This document shows positions 25,861 through 34,155 of a DNA stretch of 64,000 nucleotides, in pieces. The DNA is from an uncultured Spirochaetales bacterium (GTDB taxonomy: Bacteria > Spirochaetota > Spirochaetia > Sphaerochaetales > Sphaerochaetaceae), in the NCBI GenBank assembly GCA_934271365.1, contig CAKQRI010000002.1, positions 62,001 through 126,000 of the forward strand. Reading direction: 5' to 3'. A program made the position numbers and the translations under genes. Within the stretch, counting starts at the first letter, position 1. Each line of letters starts with the position of its first letter. Under the pieces are notes generated by a model. The model did not search any database. It saw nothing but the letters and a program-made list of their open reading frames with translations, and was not told the DNA's origin.

Positions 25861-26482
25861 TATTTGCCTCCGTATGCATCTTATAGAAACTGATTACATG
25901 CTTTTCAAGCATCTCAAGGCATTCATCCATTCTCTCAGGTTCTCTATCAATTACTCCCAGGAGATAGAAAACAGGTGCAGTGTATTCTATTGCAAAGATG
26001 TGCGGGTCGCCTTCTTTCATTGAGCCGCAGCTGATGAATGACAGGAAGAGCTTTTCATGGTATCTTACCATTCTTTCTCCATAGCGCTCTGTATATAGCC
26101 TGCTGTATTCTGGGCTTCTGAACTGCATTGATGTAAGAAGCTTTCTGAAATCTCTTACAAAAGGCTCTGCGACTGAGAATTCAATGAGCTCTCTGACTTT
26201 TGCTGCAATCTTTTCTGGTGACATTGATGCAAAATGTGCAGAATCCATTCCCTCTCTGCTATCTATATGAAGGCTCATTTCCTCAGCTTTAACTTCATAC
26301 TGTCTTTTCATTTCCTCAAAGATCTTACTGAGAATCTCTTCTTTTGAGCTGTAATGCTTATAAAGAGAACTCTGAGTTATTCCAATCGCTTTTGCTATGT
26401 CTCTAACGGAGGTTCCATCAAAGCCTTTTTCTGAAAATAGCCTTAGCGAGACATCTAGTATCTCATTGTCCGAAGTCTTCAT
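25853..26482 (-). CDS. TetR/AcrR-family regulator
   Basis: 209 residues: N-terminal HTH ILDVSLRLFSEKGFDGTSVRDIAKAIGITQSSLYKHYSSKEEIL is the textbook TetR_N pattern; the C-terminal ligand domain is divergent. ATG 26482 lies 7 nt after a -10 and there is no Shine-Dalgarno, so the mRNA is probably leaderless. A near-palindrome between the -35 and -10 is a likely self-operator. The gene is co-transcribed with the membrane-flavodoxin gene. Confidence 0.9.
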   Translation of the reverse strand: MKTSDNEILDVSLRLFSEKGFDGTSVRDIAKAIGITQSSLYKHYSSKEEILSKIFEEMKRQYEVKAEEMSLHIDSREGMDSAHFASMSPEKIAAKVRELIEFSVAEPFVRDFRKLLTSMQFRSPEYSRLYTERYGERMVRYHEKLFLSFISCGSMKEGDPHIFAIEYTAPVFYLLGVIDREPERMDECLEMLEKHVISFYKMHTEANNA

Positions 26483-26489
26483 GGCTTAT

Positions 26490-26518
26490 ATAAGAGAACA
26501 AATGTTCGCTTTTGTCAA
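26490..26518 (-). promoter_or_regulatory. TetR-gene promoter with embedded operator
   Basis: Minus strand TTGACA (26518-26513), 17-bp spacer, TCTTAT (26495-26490), 7 nt to the ATG. The imperfect palindrome AGNGAACA-N2-TGTTCNCT (26493-26510) fills the spacer, exactly where a TetR dimer would block RNA polymerase. Confidence 0.65.
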
Positions 26519-26612
26519 TCTCCTGTTTTTTCTATCTGCTGCTTTATTTTTGATTAGTTGAATCTAACTGCTTTTCCTTTGCCCATATAACAATAAATAT
26601 GAGGCAATTATC

Positions 26613-26759
26613 ATGGATTGTTATGAAATAATTTTAGACAATTCCAAAAAATGCAACAATGATTCAGCTTTTTTGATGTTGAAAGCGATGGATAACTGCG
26701 TTATTCTTGAAAATGGTGTGGTAGCACCAATATTCGAATATTCAAAATTTGGAGTGTAA
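26613..26759 (+). CDS. 48-residue Cys-containing protein ahead of nifJ
   Basis: Begins MDCYEIILDNSKKCNNDSAF with GAGG 8 nt upstream and ends YSKFGV, 4 nt before the nifJ ATG; the nifJ ribosome site (GGAG) lies inside its last codons, so translation is coupled. Three Cys (3, 14, 29) and no helix long enough for a membrane. Not in any family known to me. It could be a small partner or an attenuator peptide for PFOR, or simply a chance frame. Confidence 0.45.
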   Translation: MDCYEIILDNSKKCNNDSAFLMLKAMDNCVILENGVVAPIFEYSKFGV

Positions 26760-26763
26760 TTAA

Positions 26764-29700
26764 ATGGCAGACAAGAAAATGGTTACCATTGATGGAAACA
26801 CCGCTGCTGCGCATATTGCCTATGCTTTCAGTGATGTTGCAGCAATTTACCCAATTACTCCATCTTCACCTATGGGTGAATATGCAGAGCAGTGGTCTTC
26901 TATGGGAATGGAAAACCTCTGGGGTAAGAAAGTAGAAATCATGGAAATGCAGTCTGAGGCTGGTGCAGCTGGTGCAGTTCACGGCTCTCTTGCAGCTGGT
27001 GCGCTGACTACAACATTCACAGCATCTCAGGGTCTTCTCCTGATGATTCCTAACATGTACAAGATTGCAGGTGAGATGATTCCTACAGTATTCCATGTAT
27101 CAGCAAGAGCTCTTGCAGCTCAGTCACTGGCTATTTTCGGTGACCATTCTGATGTTATGGCATGCCGTAATACAGGTTTTGCAATGACTTGTGCTTCTTC
27201 TATTCAGGAGACAATGGATATTGCTCTTGTAGCACATCTTTCAACTCTTGAGTCTCAGGTTCCTTTCCTGAACTTCTTCGATGGATTCAGAACATCACAT
27301 GAGATTCAGAAAGTAGAGCAGATCTCTTATGACGATATCAAGAAGATTGTTGATGAGAAGTATATTGAGAGATTCAGAGCTAGAGCTCAGCGCCCTGAGC
27401 ACCCAATGACAAAGGTTGCAGCACAGAATGAAGATGTATACTTCCAGGGTAGAGAGACTGTAAACAAGTATTTCAATGAAGTTCCAGCTATTGTTCAGAA
27501 GAACATGGATAAGGTAGCTTCAATCACAGGCAGACAGTATCACCTCTTCGACTATGTTGGTGCTCCAGATGCAACAGATGTTGTAATCGTAATGGGAAGC
27601 GCAGCTGACACATTCGAATGGGTTGTTGACTATATTAACAAGAAGGGTGGTAAGGTTGGTCTTCTTAAGGTAAGACTTTACAGACCATTCTCAGCAGAGC
27701 ATTTCGTAGCTGCTCTTCCAAAGACTGTTAAGAAGATTGCTGTTCTTGATAGGACTAAGGAAATCGGAGCTACAGGTGAGCCTCTTTATCTTGATGTTGT
27801 TGCTGCGCTTGCACAGATGGGCAGAGAAGGCATTAAGGTTATTGGCGGAAGATATGGCCTTTCTTCTAAGGACTTCCCTCCAACTCATGCAAAGAGCGTA
27901 TTCGACTTCCTTGCAACAGATAACTGCTGGCATAACTTCACAGTTGGAATCAACGATGATGTAACAGGCAAGTCAATCCCAATCTCAAAGGAGAAGATTG
28001 ATGTAACACCTGCTGGCGTTGTTTCATGCATGTTCTGGGGTCTTGGTTCTGATGGTACAGTTGGCGCAAACAAGAATTCAATCAAGATTATCGGTGATAA
28101 TACAAACCAGAATGCTCAGGCTTATTTCGCATATGACTCAAAGAAGTCTGGTGGTATCACAATCTCTCACCTCAGATTCGGTGAAGGAAAGCTTGATATG
28201 CCATGGCTCATTGACCATGCAGACTTTGTAGCTTGCCATAACCCAGCTTATATCGGCCGCTATGATATGCTTTCAGCTCTTAAGGAAGGTGGTGTATTCC
28301 TCCTTAACTCTCAGATTCCTTCAGATGAGGTATTTGAGCACCTTACAAGAGATGAGCAGGAGCAGATCATCAATAAGAAGATCCGATTCTACAATATCGA
28401 TGCTCTGAAGATTGCACGTGCAGTAGGTCTTGGTTCTAGAATCAATACTGTAATGCAGGCTGCATTCTTTGCTATTGCAAACGTTCTTCCTCATGATGAG
28501 GCTATTGAGCTTATCAAGAAGTACATCAAGAAGACATTCCTGAAGAAGGGTGAGGAGATTGTACAGAAGAACTGGGCTGCAGTTGATGCTGCTGAAGCTG
28601 CTCTTGTTGAGGTTAAGGTTCCAGCAACAATCACAAAGAGCTATGAGCCAAAGAGACTCATCCCAGAAGATGCTGATGATTTCACAAAGAATATCATCGA
28701 GCCAATCATGCATCTCAAGGGCGATTCTATTCCTGTTTCTGCTATGTCTTTCGACGGTAAGCTTCCTACTGGAACAGCTAAGCTTGAGAAGAGAGGCGTT
28801 GCTGCATTCGTACCTCATTGGGACAGCACAAAGTGTATCCAGTGTAACCAGTGCGTACAGTCATGCCCACATGCTGCAATCAGATCAAAGCAGATTACAC
28901 CAGAAGATGTAGCTAAGGCTCCAGAAGGATTCACTGTAATCAAGTCAAATACAAAGAACGACAGAAACCTCCAGTTCAGAATTCAGGTCTATACTGAGGA
29001 CTGTCAGGGCTGTGGCGTATGTGTTGAAGCTTGTCCTGCAAAGGAAAAGGCTCTCGACATGGTTCCTGTACAGGGCGAGAGAGATAATGGCGAGATTGAG
29101 AAGGCTACATACTTCGAGAATCTTACATGGGATAACCTTGATGGTCTTAACATGAATACTGTTAAGGGACTTATGTTCAAGCAGCCACTGTTTGAATTCT
29201 CAGGTGCTTGTGCAGGTTGTGGTGAGACACCTTATGTTAAGATGCTTTCACAGATCTGCGGTGAGAGAGCAATCATTGCTAACGCAACTGGATGTTCTTC
29301 AATCTACTCAGGCACATTCCCAACAATCCCATATACAAAGAGACCTGATGGACGTGGTCCAGCTTGGGGTAACTCACTTTTCGAAGATAACGCAGAGTAT
29401 GGTCTTGGTATGAGACTTGCTGTTGATTCTAACAGAAATCTTCTTAAGATGAAGGCTGATGCCCTTATTGCTAAGGGATGCTCACCAGAGCTTAAGGCAG
29501 CTATTGAGAAGTGCTATGACCTCTGGTCAGATACAACAGAAGCTTCTATCAAGGCACAGAATGAGGTTCAGGCAATTCTTAAGAATGAGAAGGCTGCAGA
29601 TGCAGAGTCTCAGGTTCTCCTTGATAAGATCATTGAGCTCCAGGATTACTTCTCAGAGAAGAATGTCCTCATCATCGGTGGTGATGGATGGGCTTATGAT

Positions 29701-30309
29701 ATCGGATACGGTGGTGTTGACCATGTTGTTGCTTCTGGCAAGAATGTTACAATCCTCGTTCTTGATACTGAGGTTTACTCTAACACAGGTGGACAGGCTT
29801 CTAAGGCAACTCCTATCGCAGCTGTTGCTAAGTTTGCTAATGCTGGTAAGAAGGTTGGCAAGAAGAACATGGGCTTCATGTGTATGACATATGGCTATGT
29901 ATATGTTGCATCCTGTGCTCTTGGCTACAACAGACAGCAGGCTCAGAAGTGTCTTCAGGAAGCAGTTGCTTACAATGGTCCTTCTATTGTCTTCTGTTAT
30001 GCTCCATGTATTAACCATGGTATTAACATGAGATATTCTCAGGTCGAGGCTAAGAAGGCTGTTGAGGCTGGTTACTGGCCACTCTATCGCTTCAACCCAG
30101 CTGCAGAGAAGGGCAAGAAGTTCACTTGGGAGACAAAGCCAGCTACTGCTGACTATGAGACATTCATCAAGGGTGAGACAAGATATGCTTCTCTCTACAA
30201 GACAAATCCAGAGCATGCAGATGAGCTCTTTGCTAAGAGTGCTGCAGATGCTGCTGAGCGCCTGTCTTTCTACGAGAAGTGCGGTTCTGCTCTCGGAGAG
30301 ATTCTCTAA
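26764..30309 (+). CDS. nifJ: Pyruvate:ferredoxin (flavodoxin) oxidoreductase
   Basis: Oxidises pyruvate to acetyl-CoA and CO2, passing electrons to ferredoxin; the hub between glycolysis and fermentation here. 1181 residues as a single fused chain, the usual length. Seen: N-terminal pyruvate domain AYPITPSSPMGEYAEQW, the CoA-side domain II, two [4Fe-4S] ferredoxin motifs CIQCNQCVQSCPHAA and CQGCGVCVEACPA, a proximal Cys motif SGACAGCGETPY, and the thiamine-diphosphate site GGDGWAYDIGYGGVDHV with DTEVYSNTGGQASKATPI. A C-terminal extension wraps the dimer as in known PFORs. The reading is strongly biased toward GCT/GTT/AAG codons, suggesting high expression. A terminator follows. Confidence 0.97.
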   Translation: MADKKMVTIDGNTAAAHIAYAFSDVAAIYPITPSSPMGEYAEQWSSMGMENLWGKKVEIMEMQSEAGAAGAVHGSLAAGALTTTFTASQGLLLMIPNMYKIAGEMIPTVFHVSARALAAQSLAIFGDHSDVMACRNTGFAMTCASSIQETMDIALVAHLSTLESQVPFLNFFDGFRTSHEIQKVEQISYDDIKKIVDEKYIERFRARAQRPEHPMTKVAAQNEDVYFQGRETVNKYFNEVPAIVQKNMDKVASITGRQYHLFDYVGAPDATDVVIVMGSAADTFEWVVDYINKKGGKVGLLKVRLYRPFSAEHFVAALPKTVKKIAVLDRTKEIGATGEPLYLDVVAALAQMGREGIKVIGGRYGLSSKDFPPTHAKSVFDFLATDNCWHNFTVGINDDVTGKSIPISKEKIDVTPAGVVSCMFWGLGSDGTVGANKNSIKIIGDNTNQNAQAYFAYDSKKSGGITISHLRFGEGKLDMPWLIDHADFVACHNPAYIGRYDMLSALKEGGVFLLNSQIPSDEVFEHLTRDEQEQIINKKIRFYNIDALKIARAVGLGSRINTVMQAAFFAIANVLPHDEAIELIKKYIKKTFLKKGEEIVQKNWAAVDAAEAALVEVKVPATITKSYEPKRLIPEDADDFTKNIIEPIMHLKGDSIPVSAMSFDGKLPTGTAKLEKRGVAAFVPHWDSTKCIQCNQCVQSCPHAAIRSKQITPEDVAKAPEGFTVIKSNTKNDRNLQFRIQVYTEDCQGCGVCVEACPAKEKALDMVPVQGERDNGEIEKATYFENLTWDNLDGLNMNTVKGLMFKQPLFEFSGACAGCGETPYVKMLSQICGERAIIANATGCSSIYSGTFPTIPYTKRPDGRGPAWGNSLFEDNAEYGLGMRLAVDSNRNLLKMKADALIAKGCSPELKAAIEKCYDLWSDTTEASIKAQNEVQAILKNEKAADAESQVLLDKIIELQDYFSEKNVLIIGGDGWAYDIGYGGVDHVVASGKNVTILVLDTEVYSNTGGQASKATPIAAVAKFANAGKKVGKKNMGFMCMTYGYVYVASCALGYNRQQAQKCLQEAVAYNGPSIVFCYAPCINHGINMRYSQVEAKKAVEAGYWPLYRFNPAAEKGKKFTWETKPATADYETFIKGETRYASLYKTNPEHADELFAKSAADAAERLSFYEKCGSALGEIL

Positions 30310-30333
30310 GCTGAATACTTAACTGATAAAATG

Positions 30334-30363
30334 GCTGGGTCATCATGGCTCAGCTATTTTTTT
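30334..30363 (+). terminator. Rho-independent terminator of nifJ
   Basis: GCTGGGTC (30334-30341), 5-nt loop, GGCTCAGC (30347-30354, two G-U pairs), then TATTTTTTT. Confidence 0.85.
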
Positions 30364-30402
30364 GCAATCATTAGAAGAAAAAGCTAGCACTATTATTGAA
30401 AT

Positions 30403-30416
30403 ACTAATATACTAGT
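30403..30416 (+). promoter_or_regulatory. Near-palindromic operator over the uxuA -10
   Basis: ACTAATATACTAGT is palindromic at 12 of 14 positions and contains TATACT (30408-30413), a good -10. It lies 31 nt before the uxuA ATG. The GntR regulator encoded within the operon is the obvious candidate binder. Confidence 0.5.
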
Positions 30417-30447
30417 CTCGAAATCAGATGATTTGGAGGCTTTTCAT

Positions 30448-31524
30448 ATGAAGATGACACTTAGATGGTATGGTCCTGGTTTTGATTCTGTAACTCTTGA
30501 GCAGATCAGACAGATTCCTGGCGTTACAGGAGTAATCACAACACTTTATGATATCCCAGCAGGAGAAGTCTGGCCTATTGAGAGAATCAGAGAGATAAAG
30601 AAGACTGTTGATGATGCAGGCCTTAAGATTGAGGGCATTGAGAGCGTAAACGTTCATGATGCTATCAAGATTGGAACACCTGAAAGAGATAAGTACATCG
30701 AGAACTATATCGAAACCCTTGAGAATCTTGGTAAAGAGGGAATAGATATTGTCTGCTACAATTTCATGCCTGTATTTGACTGGACAAGAACAGACCTTGC
30801 TAAGGTAAGACCTGATGGAAGCACAGTGCTTGCATATGATCAGAAAGTTGTTGACAACATTGATCCACAGGTTTTCTTCAATCAGACAAATGACAATTCA
30901 AATGGCTTTGTAATGCCAGGTTGGGAGCCAGAGAGACTTGCAAAGGTACAGGAGCTCTTCGAGGCTTATAAGGATGTTGATGAAGATAAGCTTTTTGATA
31001 ATCTTGTATATTTCCTGAAGGCAATTGGCCCAGTATGCAAGAAGTATGGAATTAAGATGGCAATTCATCCAGATGATCCAGCATGGCCTGTATTCGGACT
31101 TCCTAGGATCATTACAGGAAAAGAGAAGATACAGAAGCTGTTCAAGGCTGTAGATGAGCCATATAATGGCCTGACATTCTGCATGGGATCTCTTGGAACG
31201 AATCCAAAGAATGATCTTCCTGATATCATCCGCTCTTCAAAGGGCAGAATCCATTTTGCACATGTCAGGAATCTTCATCATTTTGCTCCTGGTATTTTTG
31301 AGGAGGCTGCACATCTCTCATCAGATGGATCATTTGATATGTACGAGAATGTGAAGGCTCTGCATGATATCGGATTTGATGGACCTATCCGCCCTGACCA
31401 CGGAAGAACAATCTGGGGTGAGAAGTGCATGCCAGGTTATGGCTTATATGATAGAGCTCTTGGAGCTTATTATATTGAAGGTCTTTGGGAAGCTATTGAT
31501 AAAGCAGAGAAAAGAGGTGTATGA
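30448..31524 (+). CDS. uxuA: Mannonate dehydratase
   Basis: Fe2+/Mn2+-dependent dehydration of D-mannonate to 2-keto-3-deoxygluconate, in glucuronate breakdown. 358 residues. N-terminal MKMTLRWYGPGFDSVTLEQIRQIPGV and VTGVITTLYDIPAGEVWP are typical; MAIHPDDPAWPVFGLPRI and CMGSLGTNP contain metal-site His/Cys positions, and GPIRPDHGRTIWGE ends the barrel. The start at 30448 (GGAGG 8 nt upstream) matches the family N-terminus better than 30433. It overlaps the gntR start by 4 nt. Confidence 0.95.
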   Translation: MKMTLRWYGPGFDSVTLEQIRQIPGVTGVITTLYDIPAGEVWPIERIREIKKTVDDAGLKIEGIESVNVHDAIKIGTPERDKYIENYIETLENLGKEGIDIVCYNFMPVFDWTRTDLAKVRPDGSTVLAYDQKVVDNIDPQVFFNQTNDNSNGFVMPGWEPERLAKVQELFEAYKDVDEDKLFDNLVYFLKAIGPVCKKYGIKMAIHPDDPAWPVFGLPRIITGKEKIQKLFKAVDEPYNGLTFCMGSLGTNPKNDLPDIIRSSKGRIHFAHVRNLHHFAPGIFEEAAHLSSDGSFDMYENVKALHDIGFDGPIRPDHGRTIWGEKCMPGYGLYDRALGAYYIEGLWEAIDKAEKRGV

Positions 31525-32222
31525 CCTTGAGGTTTTCCGCTGATAACAGAGATGGGAACTGGGTATATAACCAGCTGAGACATGAGATTGAGAATCTTGA
31601 ATTTAAGCCAGGAGAGGAACTGGATGTACTATCTCTAGCAGATAGATATGGTGTTTCCAGATCTCCTGTAAGAGATGCTCTGCTGCGCCTTAAAAGAGAC
31701 TGTCTTGTGGATATATTCCCACAGAGAGGTACCCGTGTCTCTTATATAAACATCCATCAGATAACAGAGGAGCGCTTTATGAGAAGAAGCTTAGAGCTCA
31801 ATGCCCTTGAGCTCCTTCTTGAGAAGAGCATGAGCAGTGTTGAGATGCAGGCCTTCTCAGCACTGCTTGAAAGCAACCTGCTGAAGCAGCATGCAGCTCT
31901 CCTGGCTGATGATCCTGTTGAATTCCTGAAAGGCGATGATGAGCTTCATCATATGTTCTTCTCTGCCGTGGACCTTGAAGAGGTATGGAGTATTCTGAAG
32001 GCACATACAGGCAATGAATACAGGATAAGAATGCTTTCATATATGGATAGAGGCATTGCTGATAGTGTCGAAGAGCAGCATAGGGAACTGATTGGCGCTA
32101 TTATCAGTGGTGATAAGGATAAGGCTCTTGATCTGGATAAGAAGCACTTGCTTAAGATCAATGAGGAGCTTAATGGACTCAGAGAGACATTTTCTGAGTA
32201 TTTTGTCGAGGATAAGAAATGA
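31521..32222 (+). CDS. GntR-family (FadR/FCD) regulator of the uxu operon
   Basis: 233 residues: winged HTH DGNWVYNQLRHEIENLEFKPGEELDVLSLADRYGVSRSPVRDALLRLKRDCLVDIFPQRGTRV, then an all-helical FCD effector domain (e.g., DDELHHMFFSAVDLEEVWSIL, EEQHRELIGAIISGDKDKAL). The location between uxuA and uxuB, sharing ATGA overlaps with both, says it controls this operon by sensing a hexuronate intermediate, as UxuR/ExuR do. A probable operator is at 30403. Confidence 0.93.
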   Translation: MTLRFSADNRDGNWVYNQLRHEIENLEFKPGEELDVLSLADRYGVSRSPVRDALLRLKRDCLVDIFPQRGTRVSYINIHQITEERFMRRSLELNALELLLEKSMSSVEMQAFSALLESNLLKQHAALLADDPVEFLKGDDELHHMFFSAVDLEEVWSILKAHTGNEYRIRMLSYMDRGIADSVEEQHRELIGAIISGDKDKALDLDKKHLLKINEELNGLRETFSEYFVEDKK

Positions 32223-33829
32223 AATTAACACTTGAAGGACTGAAGAATAAGGAAGAATGGAAAGGCTATAAGCTTTTTTCATATAATCATGATCAGATTC
32301 AGAAGAATACAGAAGAAAGACCGGTATGGGTGCATTTTGGTGCTGGAAATATCTTCAGAATCTTTCCAGCAGGACTGTGCCAGACTCTTATTGAGAAGAA
32401 AGCCATGGATACAGGCATTGTTGTAGGTGAGGGCTTTGATGGAGAGATCATAGATAAAATCTATAGACCACATGACTCACTGACTCTTGGTGTTACACTG
32501 AAAGCTGATGGTTCAATCAGCAAGGAAGTCATCGGATCTGTAATGGAGGCTGTTAAATGCGATCCTGCTGTATCTGAGGACTGGGCAGTTCTAGAGAGGA
32601 CATTCTCAAATCCTTCTCTTCAGATGGTATCTTTCACAATCACAGAGAAGGGCTATGCACTCTATGCTCCAGATGGATCTCTGTTCAAGGGATATCAGGA
32701 AGATTTCAGCGGATCACTTTCTTCTGCAAAGATGTTCCTATGCCGTTTGGTAAGGCTCCTGAATGACAGATACAATAAGACAAAGGCTCCTCTTGCACTT
32801 GTTTCTATGGATAACTGCTCCCATAATGGCGAGAAGCTTAGAAATGCTATTGTTGCTATATCTGAAGCTTTTGCTAAGAGTGGAGAGCTATCTGAAGGAT
32901 TCCTCTCATATATAAAGGATGAGAAGCAGGTTGCATTCCCTTGGTCAATGATTGATAAGATTACTCCAAGACCAGATGAATCTGTTAAGAAGATGCTTGT
33001 AGCTGATGGCTTTGAGGATAGTGAGCCTATTATTACAGAGAAGCACACCTATATTGCTCCATTTGTAAATGCAGAAGAACCACAGTATCTTGTAATCGAG
33101 GATTCATTCCCTAATGGCAGGCCTGCCCTTGAGAATGCTGGTGTTTATCTTACAGATAGAGACACTGTGAATAAGGTAGAGAAGATGAAGGTATGCACAT
33201 GCCTCAATCCTCTCCATACAGCACTTGCTATTTCTGGATGCCTCCTAGGCTATACTCTTATCGCAGATGAGATGAAGGATCCTGATCTTTCCCGCATGGT
33301 TGATATACTTGGCTATAAAGAAGGTCTTCCTGTAGTAGTAAATCCTGGAATCCTTGATCCAAAGGCATTCATTGATGAGGTTCTGAAGAAGCGTATTCCT
33401 AATCCGTTTATGCCAGATACGCCTCAGAGAATCGCAACAGATACATCTCAGAAGCTCTCAATCAGATTCGGAGAGACAATCAAGGCATATCAGGCAAGTG
33501 ATAAGCTTGATGTGAGTTCTCTTAATATTGTTCCTCTTGTCTATGCTCTCTGGTGCAGATATCTTCTCGCAGTTGATGATAATGGCAATGAGATGGCATT
33601 ATCTCCTGATCCGATGATTCCATCTGTATCTGTATCTCTTGCAGGCATCAAGCTCGGTGATGAAGGCCCATTTGATGATGTTCTTTCTGCACTGCTTTCA
33701 AATGAGAAGATTTTTGGCCTTGATGTCACAAAGACACCTATTTATAAGAAAGTTGTAGATGACTTTACATCCCTTGTTAAGGGAAAGGGTGCTGTCAGAG
33801 AGACAATTCACCGCATTGTTGAAGCATAA
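32219..33829 (+). CDS. uxuB: Fructuronate reductase (mannitol dehydrogenase family)
   Basis: NADH-dependent reduction of D-fructuronate to D-mannonate, the step before UxuA. 536 residues, the usual length of the long-chain mannitol dehydrogenase family. Seen: HFGAGNIFRIFPAGLCQTLIEKK (nucleotide-binding GxGxxxR), SMDNCSHNGEKLR, and a catalytic KVCTCLNPLHTALAISGC with the conserved Lys/Asn/His set. Tagaturonate reductase (UxaB) is the alternative, but co-location with uxuA favours UxuB. Overlaps gntR by 4 nt. Confidence 0.9.
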   Translation: MKLTLEGLKNKEEWKGYKLFSYNHDQIQKNTEERPVWVHFGAGNIFRIFPAGLCQTLIEKKAMDTGIVVGEGFDGEIIDKIYRPHDSLTLGVTLKADGSISKEVIGSVMEAVKCDPAVSEDWAVLERTFSNPSLQMVSFTITEKGYALYAPDGSLFKGYQEDFSGSLSSAKMFLCRLVRLLNDRYNKTKAPLALVSMDNCSHNGEKLRNAIVAISEAFAKSGELSEGFLSYIKDEKQVAFPWSMIDKITPRPDESVKKMLVADGFEDSEPIITEKHTYIAPFVNAEEPQYLVIEDSFPNGRPALENAGVYLTDRDTVNKVEKMKVCTCLNPLHTALAISGCLLGYTLIADEMKDPDLSRMVDILGYKEGLPVVVNPGILDPKAFIDEVLKKRIPNPFMPDTPQRIATDTSQKLSIRFGETIKAYQASDKLDVSSLNIVPLVYALWCRYLLAVDDNGNEMALSPDPMIPSVSVSLAGIKLGDEGPFDDVLSALLSNEKIFGLDVTKTPIYKKVVDDFTSLVKGKGAVRETIHRIVEA

Positions 33830-33835
33830 ATAGGG

Positions 33836-33841
33836 TATAAT
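33836..33841 (+). promoter_or_regulatory. -10 element close to the 33850 start
   Basis: TATAAT, 8 nt before the ATG at 33850, with no good -35 at 16-18 bp and no Shine-Dalgarno. The element lies in the 20-nt gap after uxuB. Confidence 0.4.
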
Positions 33842-33849
33842 GTCTTTAT

Positions 33850-34155
33850 ATGGCTGAGTACTTAGTAAGTGTAAAGACACCTCTTGGAACATTCAGCGGG
33901 ACCATTGATATAAACATATCGGGTTCTGCTGTTAATGGAAGCTTTAATATAATGGGCTTCTCCTCTGAATTCTCAGGTTCAGCAGAGGATGATTCCATTT
34001 GCTTTTCAGGCTCTCTTATGACACCAATAGGAGAGCTTGCATATAATGCTGATGGGAATCTTTCTCCAGATGGCTTTTCAGGAGTTGCAAAGACAAGAAT
34101 AGGGGACTTTGAATTTGCACCACCTTATCATAAGAGGAAGAAGAAACCTAGGTAG
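33850..34155 (+). CDS. Beta-repeat protein of unknown function (101 aa)
   Basis: Three short repeats of a (K/M)T-x-(L/I)-G pattern (KTPLG at 9-13, MTPIG at 57-61, KTRIG at 81-85) alternate with FSG units at residues 15, 41, 52 and 76; the rest is alternating polar/non-polar, suggesting a small beta-barrel or sandwich. The tail is basic (HKRKKKPR). I recall similar unnamed proteins near sugar-catabolic genes in Clostridia and spirochaetes, but I know no function. Eight bases overlap the convergent histidine kinase. Confidence 0.65.
   Translation: MAEYLVSVKTPLGTFSGTIDINISGSAVNGSFNIMGFSSEFSGSAEDDSICFSGSLMTPIGELAYNADGNLSPDGFSGVAKTRIGDFEFAPPYHKRKKKPR

Noticed and set aside
28321..30216. Long minus-strand open frames antisense to nifJ (165 and 187 residues)
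   Set aside because: They lie opposite a highly biased, certain gene, have no ribosome sites and give Ser/Leu-rich sequences typical of antisense shadow frames.
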